Origin: Gemmatimonadota bacterium
GTDB taxonomy: Bacteria > Latescibacterota > UBA2968 > UBA8231
DNA: 12,605 bases
Direction of reading: 5' to 3'
Assembly: GCA_026706505.1 (NCBI GenBank)
Contig: JAPOYQ010000879.1
Coordinates: 1-12,605, forward strand
The first letter of the stretch is position 1. Each line of letters begins with the position of its first letter. Below, one piece after another: positions 6,030 through 12,507 of this stretch. The translations under genes were made by a program, and so were the position numbers. The notes under the pieces are model-generated. The model did not search any database. It was not told where the DNA came from and saw only the letters and a list, made by a program, of their open reading frames with translations.

Positions 6030-7070
6030 ATGACGACAGACGAACATACCGCTGATCTCGCATGGCAGCACGCGATCCTGCAAGATGTCTCGCGCACGTT
6101 CGCGCTCACCATTCCGCAGCTTCCGTCGGGCCTGCGCGATGTCGTCGGCAACGCATATCTGCTGTGCCGCATCGCGGACACCATAGAGGATGAGCCGACT
6201 CTGTCGGCCGATGGGAAGCGCGAGTTTTCCGAGCGATTCATCCGGGTCGTCGCGGGAGAGGAGCCACCCGCCCCATTTGCCGAGCAGCTCGCGCCGCGCC
6301 TGTCCGACAGCATGCTGCCTGCCGAACGCCAACTCGTGGCCAACACGCCTCGGGTGCTGCGGATCACGCAAGGGTTTTCCGATCGGCAGCGCGCCGCACT
6401 CGTGCGCTGCGTGCGGATCATGTCGCGTGGCATGGCCGAGTTTCAGCAAAGTCCAGGCCTCGAGGGTCTAGACGATCTCCCCCATCTCGACCGCTATTGC
6501 TACCACGTCGCCGGCGTCGTCGGCGAGATGCTCACCGAGTTGTTCTGCGACTATTCGGCGGAAATCGACCGCCATCGCAAGAAGTTGTTGCAACTCGCCG
6601 TGTCGTTCGGCCAGGGCTTGCAGATGACCAACATTCTCAAGGACATCTGGGATGACCGGGCGCGCGGCGCGTGTTGGCTGCCGCGCGACGTGTTCCAGCA
6701 AGTCGGGTTTGATCTGCGCTCGCTGGGGGCCGACCGGACGAATCCCGCGTTCCGCACGGCACTGAGCCAATTGGTCGGCGTGGCCCAGATGCACCTCGGC
6801 AATGCGCTGGCGTTCACATTGCTCATCCCCGGACGCGAAACCGGCATCCGCCGGTTCTGCCTTTGGGCGTTGGGCATGGCCGTACTGACGTTGCGGCGCA
6901 TCCACACCCACGCGGATTTTACCAGTGGACAGCAGGTCAAAATTTCGCGGCGCAGCGTGTGGGCAACCGTGATCGTGACCAGCCTTGTAGCGCGCAGCGA
7001 CGTTGCACTCAAAGCACTGTTTGCGCGGTTTACGCGCAAGCTGCCCTTGCATGTGGAGGCATCGGCCTGA
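6030..7070 (+). CDS. Squalene synthase (farnesyl-diphosphate farnesyltransferase family)
   Basis: A 346-residue squalene/phytoene synthase-family protein that should join two farnesyl diphosphates head to head, via presqualene diphosphate, to squalene. The first Asp-rich motif is DTIED (50-54) and the second is DIWDD (205-209) in NILKDIWDDRARG. YCYHVAGVVG (156-165) also matches the family core. The length, the YCYHVAG segment and the C-terminal part (FCLWALGMAVLTLRRIH, then VKISRRS and a hydrophobic span at about 309-320) look more like the single-enzyme FDFT1-type squalene synthase than like the bacterial HpnC/HpnD pair or CrtM. A product such as dehydrosqualene or phytoene cannot be excluded. 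No squalene-hopene cyclase is in the window. The gene has its own promoter side and a strong terminator, so it is probably monocistronic. GGGG lies about 10 bases before the ATG. Confidence 0.85.
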   Translation: MTTDEHTADLAWQHAILQDVSRTFALTIPQLPSGLRDVVGNAYLLCRIADTIEDEPTLSADGKREFSERFIRVVAGEEPPAPFAEQLAPRLSDSMLPAERQLVANTPRVLRITQGFSDRQRAALVRCVRIMSRGMAEFQQSPGLEGLDDLPHLDRYCYHVAGVVGEMLTELFCDYSAEIDRHRKKLLQLAVSFGQGLQMTNILKDIWDDRARGACWLPRDVFQQVGFDLRSLGADRTNPAFRTALSQLVGVAQMHLGNALAFTLLIPGRETGIRRFCLWALGMAVLTLRRIHTHADFTSGQQVKISRRSVWATVIVTSLVARSDVALKALFARFTRKLPLHVEASA

Positions 7071-7074
7071 AGTT

Positions 7075-7101
7075 GCGGCCCAATGCTGAGGCCGGACTGC
7101 T
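7075..7101 (+). repeat. Hairpin-forming dispersed repeat, copy B
   Basis: A 27-base near copy of the element at 1681-1708 (25 of 28 positions, one gap). Here it begins 5 bases after the squalene synthase stop and is noncoding. In RNA read from the plus strand, GCGG (7075-7078) can still pair with CUGC (7097-7100) using one G-U pair, and the CC/GG pairs are kept around a one-base bulge, so the fold is largely conserved. Confidence 0.6.
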
Positions 7102-7108
7102 GGGCGCG

Positions 7109-7143
7109 TAGCAGACAGCGTCGCTGTTTGCTATTTTTTATTC
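7109..7143 (+). terminator. Intrinsic terminator after squalene synthase
   Basis: TAGCAGACAG (7109-7118) pairs with CTGTTTGCTA (7124-7133) with one G-U pair and a 5-base loop, followed by TTTTTTATT (7134-7142). This is a textbook Rho-independent terminator 38 bases after the squalene synthase stop. Only about 28 bases separate it from the next ATG, so a promoter for the next gene would have to overlap it, or read-through must occur. Confidence 0.88.
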
Positions 7144-7149
7144 CTCATC

Positions 7150-7166
7150 AACTTCTCGGAGAAGTT
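7150..7166 (+). promoter_or_regulatory. Palindrome that covers the Shine-Dalgarno of the amidohydrolase
   Basis: AACTTCTC-G-GAGAAGTT is a perfect 8-base inverted repeat with a single central base. It can fold as a 6- to 7-base stem, and the ribosome-binding GGAG (7158-7161) of the downstream gene lies in it, 10 bases before the ATG. It could hide the ribosome site in mRNA or be a dyad operator in DNA. Confidence 0.45.
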
Positions 7167-7171
7167 TTACC

Positions 7172-8392
7172 ATGCAGTTTGATCTCGTACTCAAGGGCGG
7201 TCATCTGATCGACCCCCAAAACGGCATTGACGCGCCCAAGGACATCGGCATCCAAGGGAAGGTAATCGCGGCCGTAGATGCGGACTTGCCAACGGAAGGT
7301 GCCGGGCAGGTCATCGACGTGAGCGGACTCTACGTGACGCCGGGGCTAGTGGACATCCACATCCACGCCTATGCCACGGCCGGTCACCGCGATACGTGGG
7401 CCGGCGACAACAGCATCCTGCCCGACGGCTTTAGTTTTCGCACCGGCGTGACGACGCTGGTAGATACCGGAAGCGCAGGCTGGCGCAACTTTGAGGACTT
7501 TCGCTATCGGGTAATCGACCGCTGCCAGACGCGGCTCTTCGCATTGGTCAACATCGCCGGCACCGGAATGACGTCAATCGACCACGAGCAAAATCCGTAC
7601 GACATGGATCCCGACAAGACGGCGGGCGTGGCGCGGGAAAACGAGGATGTAGTCGTCGGCATCAAGACGGCGCACTACATCGGTCCCGAATGGATTTCAG
7701 TTGATCGCTCGCTCGCGGCAGCCGAAAAGGCCGAGACGCGGGTAATGATCGACTTTGGCTACTTCAGGAAGGAACGGCCCTACTACCAGCTCTTAGGCGA
7801 AAGACTGCGCCCGGGCGATATAAGCACCCACATCTTCCGCGGCCCGACGCCGTGGTTTGACGCAGAGGGCAAGGTGCTGCCCTACCTGCACGAGGCGCGG
7901 GCAAGGGGCGTCATCTTGGATGTGGGGCACGGTGGCGGCAGTTTCTGTTTTCGCAACGCGGTCCCAGCCATAGCCCAAGGCTTCTATCCAGACTCGATTT
8001 CGACCGACCTGCACGTCCTCTGCATGAACATGGGTATGCTCGACATGGCGACGACCATGTCGAAATTTCTGGTGATGGGCATGCCGCTCGACGAAATCAT
8101 TCGCGCTTCGACCATCAACCCGGCGCGGGAGATTGGCCACCCCGAATTGGGACACCTGTCGGTAGGTGCCGTGGCCGATGTGGCGGTCTTGAAGCTGATG
8201 GAGGGGGATTTTGGCTACGCCGATTCGTTCGACGGCCGGTTGGACGGCCACCAGCGTCTGTTTTGCGAGGTGACGGTCAAGGACGGCGAAGTAGTTTGGG
8301 ATTGGAATGGCCGCGCGGGGATTGACTATCCCGAACTCGGCGACAGCTATGGGATCCGCGAGGGCGAGTACTTGATCCTACCGCCGGAGTAA
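7172..8392 (+). CDS. Amidohydrolase/deacetylase family metallohydrolase (dihydroorotase-like, COG3964-like)
   Basis: A 406-residue cytoplasmic amidohydrolase-superfamily enzyme, resembling the group that includes the Agrobacterium acetyl-mandelate esterase Atu3266. The metal site can be traced: His63 and His65 in DIHIH, Lys165 in VVGIKT (the position carboxylated in the family), His220 in ISTHIFRG, and Asp279 in SISTDLH as the catalytic acid. DVGHGGGSF (250-258) and NPAREIGHPELG (316-327) are also typical. The usual metal-ligand His before His220 (VMxH in the family) reads Asp194 here (VMIDFG), which may define a subfamily. The true substrate cannot be predicted: amide, ester and cyclic-imide hydrolases all belong here. 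GGAG precedes the ATG by 10 bases inside a palindrome. The methyltransferase follows after 6 bases, so this gene heads a long plus-strand run. Confidence 0.87.
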   Translation: MQFDLVLKGGHLIDPQNGIDAPKDIGIQGKVIAAVDADLPTEGAGQVIDVSGLYVTPGLVDIHIHAYATAGHRDTWAGDNSILPDGFSFRTGVTTLVDTGSAGWRNFEDFRYRVIDRCQTRLFALVNIAGTGMTSIDHEQNPYDMDPDKTAGVARENEDVVVGIKTAHYIGPEWISVDRSLAAAEKAETRVMIDFGYFRKERPYYQLLGERLRPGDISTHIFRGPTPWFDAEGKVLPYLHEARARGVILDVGHGGGSFCFRNAVPAIAQGFYPDSISTDLHVLCMNMGMLDMATTMSKFLVMGMPLDEIIRASTINPAREIGHPELGHLSVGAVADVAVLKLMEGDFGYADSFDGRLDGHQRLFCEVTVKDGEVVWDWNGRAGIDYPELGDSYGIREGEYLILPPE

Positions 8393-8398
8393 GCATTC

Positions 8399-9211
8399 GT
8401 GAACACCGCTGCCGAACGCGATTACTTGTTGGGGACCGACGAAGAGGAACTGCGCCGCCTGCAAGCGCAACACGACACGTGGCACTCCGAGACCGCAGAC
8501 TTGTGGGAGCGTGCCGATTTCAGCACCGGGCAGGCGATTCTCGATCTAGGTTGCGGTCCGGGCTTTACCAGCTTGGAACTGGCCGAGCGCGTGGGAGCAG
8601 AGGGGCGCGTCTTGGCGGTTGATGGGTCGCCGAAGTTCGCGGATTTTCTCCGGCACCGCGCCGCGTCAGCCGGCTTGCAGCAAGTCGAGGTCGCCGTAGC
8701 GGATGTCCGCACCCTCGACCTGCCAGCCGCTTCTATGGACGCTGCGTTTGCCCGCTGGTTGCTTTGCTTCATAGAGGAGCCGCAAGGGGTGATAGAGCGG
8801 GTAGCACGGGTCCTGAGAATGGGCGGTCGCTTAGTGGTTGTAGATTACTGCGCCTATGGGGCGTTTGTCGCCCGGATTGAGCATCCCCACTTGCGGCGCG
8901 TGTTGGAAGCGGTCCATGAGAGTTTTGGCGAGCGGTTGGATATCGGCGGGAAGTTGCCGGAGCTAATGGTGCGGTGTGGTTTGGAGGCCGTGGAGGTCGT
9001 CCCTATCGGCGGTATTGCACGTCCAGGCAATCGCCTCTGGTGTTGGATAGAGCAGTTCCTGAGCGTGTATTTGCCCGAGCTTGTGGTGCGTGGCGTACTG
9101 CGCGAGGAAGAGTGCGCGGCGCATTGGGAAGAATGGCAGGCAAACGCTCGCGATCCGCACGCTAGCATTGCATCGCCGCCCATGGTAGGGGCGATTGGCG
9201 TCAAGGTCTGA
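8399..9211 (+). CDS. Class I SAM-dependent methyltransferase
   Basis: A 270-residue methyltransferase with a Rossmann-like fold. Motif I is ILDLGCGPG (47-55), the acidic residue binding the ribose of SAM is Asp75 in VLAVDGS, Asp102 in VAVADV marks the adenine-binding strand, and VLRMGGRLVVVDY (138-150) is the post-motif III strand. The N-terminus (about 1-40) is a helical cap with many charged residues, and the last ~100 residues are variable and probably bind the substrate, which I cannot identify. UbiE-like or small-molecule methylation are both possible. The start is GTG at 8399, supported by GGAG (8386-8389) 9 bases upstream. It follows the amidohydrolase by 6 bases, so the two are almost certainly co-transcribed and may act on related molecules. 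Confidence 0.85.
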   Translation: MNTAAERDYLLGTDEEELRRLQAQHDTWHSETADLWERADFSTGQAILDLGCGPGFTSLELAERVGAEGRVLAVDGSPKFADFLRHRAASAGLQQVEVAVADVRTLDLPAASMDAAFARWLLCFIEEPQGVIERVARVLRMGGRLVVVDYCAYGAFVARIEHPHLRRVLEAVHESFGERLDIGGKLPELMVRCGLEAVEVVPIGGIARPGNRLWCWIEQFLSVYLPELVVRGVLREEECAAHWEEWQANARDPHASIASPPMVGAIGVKV

Positions 9212-9242
9212 GAGTCGACGACTGGCCGAAGGAAAACATCCG

Positions 9243-9683
9243 ATGAAAATTGTCGTTGCGTTTTTGTTGCTCGCGGCAGTCGGATGCGGACAAGAGCATA
9301 CCGGCGACCCCATCGTCGTACGCGACGCTTGGATCCGCGAGCCGCCGCCGCGCAGCCCGGCCGCCGGTTACCTAGTCGTCGAAAACCGAGGCGACGACCC
9401 CATCGCGTTGGTTGCTGTGGCAACCGAGGCTGCCGAACAAACCGAGATACACGTAATGGAATACAAAGACGACCGGATGACGATGCGCCGAGTAGCAAAG
9501 CTGCCGGTCCCAGCGGGCGAGGAAGTTGCGCTGAAGCCGGGCGGTACCCACTTGATGCTGATGGAACTGCGCCAGCCACTGCGGGACGGCGACGAGGTGG
9601 AGCTAGTGCTGCGCTTTGGCGATGGAACGGAAAGACGCATACAAATGCCGGTGCAAAAGAAAGGTCTTTATGAGAGCGATTGA
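9243..9683 (+). CDS. PCuAC periplasmic copper chaperone (DUF461), lipoprotein
   Basis: A 146-residue copper(I) chaperone. The pattern H(M)X10MX21HXM known for PCuAC is met exactly: His70, Met81, His103 and Met105, with Met72 also present. In characterised bacteria this protein delivers copper to the CuA site of cytochrome c oxidase together with SCO. The N-terminus KIVVAFLLLAAVGC is a lipoprotein signal with Cys15 as the likely lipidated residue, so it should be anchored in the periplasm. The frame opens to an ATG at 9195 inside the methyltransferase gene, but I chose ATG 9243 because it starts the signal peptide and has AAGGA 9 bases upstream. Its end overlaps the SCO gene by 14 bases, a coupling that matches their joint function. 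Confidence 0.9.
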   Translation: MKIVVAFLLLAAVGCGQEHTGDPIVVRDAWIREPPPRSPAAGYLVVENRGDDPIALVAVATEAAEQTEIHVMEYKDDRMTMRRVAKLPVPAGEEVALKPGGTHLMLMELRQPLRDGDEVELVLRFGDGTERRIQMPVQKKGLYESD

Positions 9684-10293
9684 CGCGCTGATTTTTTGCG
9701 CGGTTTTTGCACTGCTCGCAGCTTGCGGCGCGCAGCCGGAGGCCCAAAAGGCCCCGGTCGAAACCCCCGCCCCTGTGGAGGTCCCCTCGTTGCAGGATTT
9801 CGGCGGCATTGGCGGTGACTTCGCGCTCGTGGATCAGCACGGCGCGCGCTTTGAGTTGCAAAGTTTGCGCGGCCAGGCCGCCATGCTCTTCTTCGGGTAC
9901 ACCTATTGCCCCGACATCTGCCCGGTGACGCTGTCGAAGATGGGCCGTGTCTATCAGCTCTTAGGCGAGGACCAGCAGGAGCTGACGACTCTCTTCGTCA
10001 CCGTTGATCCCAAGCGCGACACGCAGGAGAAGCTGGCGGAATACCTCGACTACTTCGCCATTGATGCGATTGGCCTGCGCGGCGACAAGGAGGAAATCGA
10101 CCAAGTGGTGCGCCAGTATGGCGCTCATTATAGCCTGGGAGAGGAGCAGGCCGCCTACCTAGTCGATCACTCGACCTATACCTACCTGATCGATCAGCAG
10201 GGGAAGGTGCGGTTCCTCTTCCGCCAGAGCGACGGCCCAGAGCTGATGGCTGCGGTAACCGAGCAACTCTTTGCCGAGGAAGAAAAGCCATGA
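9670..10293 (+). CDS. SCO1/SenC family copper chaperone, lipoprotein
   Basis: A 207-residue thioredoxin-fold protein for assembly of the CuA centre of cytochrome c oxidase. The copper site is complete: Cys80 and Cys84 in YTYCPDICPVTLSKM, and His167 in YLVDHSTYTYLID. FVTVDPKRDT (109-118) is also typical. The N-terminus is a lipoprotein signal with lipobox LAAC (Cys19), followed by a Pro/Ala-rich linker to about residue 40. The frame opens to ATG 9616 inside the PCuAC gene; I chose ATG 9670 because it begins the signal peptide and has GAAAGG just upstream. It overlaps PCuAC by 14 bases and its own stop overlaps the start of the small ORF (ATGA). No oxidase subunits lie in this window. Confidence 0.92.
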   Translation: MRAIDALIFCAVFALLAACGAQPEAQKAPVETPAPVEVPSLQDFGGIGGDFALVDQHGARFELQSLRGQAAMLFFGYTYCPDICPVTLSKMGRVYQLLGEDQQELTTLFVTVDPKRDTQEKLAEYLDYFAIDAIGLRGDKEEIDQVVRQYGAHYSLGEEQAAYLVDHSTYTYLIDQQGKVRFLFRQSDGPELMAAVTEQLFAEEEKP

Positions 10294-10445
10294 AAAACGT
10301 CTTGTACAAAATAATCAAGGTCATCCACGCGCTGCTTTGGTTCCCGCTGAGTCCGCTCATCGGCCCGGATTTTCCGCAGCGCTTTTTTAAGAGGCGGCGA
10401 AAATCAGCGTGTGCCAAGCAGACGCCGACGCAGACCGGTCCATAG
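10290..10445 (+). CDS. Small protein of 51 residues coupled to SCO, function unknown
   Basis: A short ORF starting ATG at 10290 and ending TAG at 10443-10445. Its ATG overlaps the SCO stop codon (ATGA), and GAGGA lies 9 bases upstream within the SCO gene, an excellent ribosome site. The protein begins MKNVLYKIIKVIHALLWFPL, a hydrophobic or amphipathic stretch of about 20 residues, then has Pro/Gly turns (SPLIGPDFP), a strongly basic patch (FFKRRRK) and a polar tail with one Cys. That is the look of a small membrane-associated protein with its C-terminus inside the cell. No family is recognised. Position suggests it is made together with the copper chaperones. It could be chance, but the overlap and ribosome site argue that it is translated. 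Confidence 0.6.
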   Translation: MKNVLYKIIKVIHALLWFPLSPLIGPDFPQRFFKRRRKSACAKQTPTQTGP

Positions 10446-10484
10446 CCTCATCCACACAGCATCTCCAAGGAATCCACGCCAACT

Positions 10485-11894
10485 ATGCAGCGACCGAATA
10501 TCCTCATACTCTACACGGATCAGCAGCGGTGGGACGCCCTCGGCGTCAACGGCAACGCCGAAATCCGCACGCCGCACTTGGACCGGCTCGCTGCTGACGG
10601 GGTAAATTTCGACCACTGCTTTGTGCAGAATCCGGTCTGCATGCCCAGCCGCGTGAGCTTTCTCACCGGACAGTATCCATCCACGCTAGGACTTTCGCAC
10701 ATGGGTGTGCCCGTGCCCGAGGATGCGCCGACCTTGCCGCGCTTGCTGCGCAACTACGGCTATTGCAGCGGCCAGATAGGCAAACTGCACTTTTTGCCGC
10801 ACGCCAACCGCGACCACTGCGAGTCCCATCCCGACTATGGCTTCGATCACTTGGAAATCTCGGACGAACCGGGTTCCTATCACGATGCGTACCGCGCTTG
10901 GGTGGCGGCGCAGGCTCCTGAGCAACTCGACCACGTCAGCCTCGGCGAGGCCCCCAGTTCAATCGAATGGAAGCGGATCATGAACATCCGCGACGGGATC
11001 GCGCATCCAGAAGAGCGCTTTGTCAAACGCGCCTTGGCCAGCCGCTGTCGCAGCGAGTTGACCCACACGGCGTTTGTCGCCGAGCAGACCATGGAGTTCA
11101 TGACGCGCCACAGGGACGGCCCTTTCCTTTGCGTCGCTGGTTTCTATTCGCCGCACGATCCGTGGGTGGCTCCCCAGGAGTTTCTCGATCTCTACGATCC
11201 AGCCGAGCTGACGTTGCCGCCCTTCCCTCCGGCTCTCGACGCCCGCCGAGGCCCACAGCACTTTTCCGACGACGAATTGCGCTCTGCGCGCCACGGCTAT
11301 TACGCGATGGTCTCCGAGGTCGATCACCACGTCGGCCGCATTCTCGATCGGCTCGACGGGCTCGGCATTGCGGACAATACCATCGTCGTCTTCACGTCCG
11401 ATCACGGCGAGTGGCTCGGCGAACATCTGCGCTACGGCAAGGGCTACCCCGGGCACGACGCGGCTTCGCGCGTCCCCCTGCTGATGCGCTGGCCAAGCGG
11501 AGCAAGCGCTGGAGGGCACTGCTCCCGCGTCGTCGAGGCACTAGACGTAGTGCCGACACTGCTGGAAGCTGCCGCAATTCAGCGGCCGGCTGCCTTGCAG
11601 GGCAGTTCTCTTTTGGCTGCCTTGCGCGGGGAGGAAGGAGACGCTCCCGGCTGCGCCATTACGGAAATGACTCAACCTGAGCGACACTGGAAAACGCTGC
11701 GCGTGGAGGGGTTGCGCTACGTGGTAGATGCCAGCGGAGCGGAGGCACTCTTCGATTTGGAGCGAGACCCGCTGGCCTACGAGGATGTGGCGGGCGAAAG
11801 CGAATACGCCGACCGGTTGCAAGCAGTCCGCAAGCAGTTGCTAGAGCGGCTGCTAGAGCGCGAGCGACCGCTGCCGCGACAGTGGACGTACTAG
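10485..11894 (+). CDS. Type I (formylglycine) sulfatase
   Basis: A 469-residue alkaline-phosphatase-superfamily sulfatase that hydrolyses sulfate esters. The maturation motif is CMPSR (52-56), with Cys52 to be converted to formylglycine. Metal and active-site elements visible are Asp12-Gln13 in YTDQQRWDALG, GKLHF (99-103), His224 in YSPHDPWVAP, and Asp306-His307 in FTSDHGEWLGEH. RVPLLMRWP (329-337) is also typical. The N-terminus MQRPNILILYTDQQ begins directly with the first core strand, with no signal peptide, so the enzyme appears cytoplasmic, unlike many polysaccharide sulfatases. It may act on an imported small sulfate ester. No maturase gene (FGE or anSME) is in the window. AAGGAA lies about 12 bases before the ATG, rather far. 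It follows the small ORF by 39 bases and seems to end the plus-strand run. Confidence 0.92.
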   Translation: MQRPNILILYTDQQRWDALGVNGNAEIRTPHLDRLAADGVNFDHCFVQNPVCMPSRVSFLTGQYPSTLGLSHMGVPVPEDAPTLPRLLRNYGYCSGQIGKLHFLPHANRDHCESHPDYGFDHLEISDEPGSYHDAYRAWVAAQAPEQLDHVSLGEAPSSIEWKRIMNIRDGIAHPEERFVKRALASRCRSELTHTAFVAEQTMEFMTRHRDGPFLCVAGFYSPHDPWVAPQEFLDLYDPAELTLPPFPPALDARRGPQHFSDDELRSARHGYYAMVSEVDHHVGRILDRLDGLGIADNTIVVFTSDHGEWLGEHLRYGKGYPGHDAASRVPLLMRWPSGASAGGHCSRVVEALDVVPTLLEAAAIQRPAALQGSSLLAALRGEEGDAPGCAITEMTQPERHWKTLRVEGLRYVVDASGAEALFDLERDPLAYEDVAGESEYADRLQAVRKQLLERLLERERPLPRQWTY

Positions 11895-11906
11895 ACCGAA
11901 AGTTGC

Positions 11907-11919
11907 CCGACCTCGTCGG
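11907..11919 (+). other. Small hairpin after the sulfatase stop
   Basis: CCGAC-CTC-GTCGG is a perfect 5-base stem 12 bases after the sulfatase stop. GACCGA (11894-11899) with TCGGTC (11916-11921) is an alternative pairing. There is no T-run, so it is at best a Rho-dependent or 3'-stabilising hairpin. The rest of the 121-base gap to the next start shows nothing else I can support. Confidence 0.3.
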
Positions 11920-12015
11920 TCGAATCAACTGCTGCCAAAGCAAGGGAATGAATCGCGGCGATAGCGTGTCTAATTAGCCGTAGTGTCCCGCAAAACTTAT
12001 ACAAGGAGAATCGAG

Positions 12016-12480
12016 ATGCGCATTCGCAAGATGGCCTTATGGATCGTCGCTGTTTGTTTGTCAAGCGCCGTGGCGCTCGAAGCCCAGCCAGGAGGCAGGC
12101 GTGGCGGCACGGGTGGCGGCATGACCCCGGAGCAGACTTTTGCCCTACTGGCCTTTGACGGGAAGTTCAACGTGACCGACAAGCAGCTAGTCGCGCTGCG
12201 GCAGGCGCTTAAGCCGCTATTCGTCGAGCAACAGCAGATGATGGCGGAAATGTTCAGCGGCGCCCGCGGTGGCGAGACCGATTTTCGGGCTCTGCGCGAG
12301 AAAATGCGCGAGCAGCAGAGCAAGATGCGAGAGAAGATCATGGCCGCGCTCGCCACGGCGTTAGACGCCGAGCAGATCGAGGCTCTAAAGACGCATCTAC
12401 AGCAGGCGCAACGCCAGCAGCAGCGCCAGCGCGGTGGGCCGCGAGGGGGTGGAGACGGTCCGCAGGGCGGCGGGTTTTAG
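12016..12480 (+). CDS. Secreted helical protein, possibly Spy/CpxP-like
   Basis: A 154-residue exported protein. Residues 1-24 are a Sec signal peptide (MRIRKMALWIVAVCLSSAVALEA, cut probably after ALEA). A Gly/Arg-rich linker follows (RRGGTGGG), then a helical core of about 95 residues rich in Gln, Met, Glu and Lys with two LTxxQ-like motifs, VTDKQLVAL and LDAEQIEAL, separated by a coiled-coil-like Met/Gln/Arg stretch. The C-terminal tail (QRQQQRQRGGPRGGGDGPQGGGF) is disordered. Two LTxxQ-like motifs in a helical periplasmic protein are typical of the Spy/CpxP chaperone or metal-sensor group, but the match is loose. The frame opens to a GTG at 11983; I chose ATG 12016 for its AAGGAG 7 bases upstream and because the signal peptide then starts properly. 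It is separated from the sulfatase by 121 bases, so it may be its own unit. Confidence 0.6.
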   Translation: MRIRKMALWIVAVCLSSAVALEAQPGGRRGGTGGGMTPEQTFALLAFDGKFNVTDKQLVALRQALKPLFVEQQQMMAEMFSGARGGETDFRALREKMREQQSKMREKIMAALATALDAEQIEALKTHLQQAQRQQQRQRGGPRGGGDGPQGGGF

Positions 12481-12487
12481 AACCACG

Positions 12488-12504
12488 CGACCGATCCTCG
12501 GTCG
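12488..12504. terminator. Hairpin between convergent genes, candidate bidirectional terminator
   Basis: CGACCGA-TCC-TCGGTCG is a perfect 7-base stem with a 3-base loop, lying in the 27-base gap between the ends of two convergent genes. Neither strand has a T-run after it, so termination strength is doubtful. Confidence 0.4.
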
Positions 12505-12507
12505 GGC

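Noticed and set aside
6468..7052. 194-codon open frame on the minus strand
   Set aside because: Antisense shadow of squalene synthase, whose Asp-rich motifs show which strand codes.
8854..9861. Long open frame of 335 codons on the minus strand
   Set aside because: It lies antisense to the methyltransferase, PCuAC and SCO genes, all of which have clear motifs; its product is Arg/Ser/Pro/Ala-rich shadow sequence typical of GC-rich antisense frames.
10959..11519. Minus- and plus-strand alternative frames inside the sulfatase (186 and 237 codons)
   Set aside because: Both are frame shadows of the sulfatase, which has continuous family motifs from end to end.
11997..12002. TTATAC as a -10 promoter element for the Spy-like gene
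   Set aside because: It abuts the AAGGAG ribosome site (12003-12008); transcription starting 7 bases downstream would remove that site from the mRNA.
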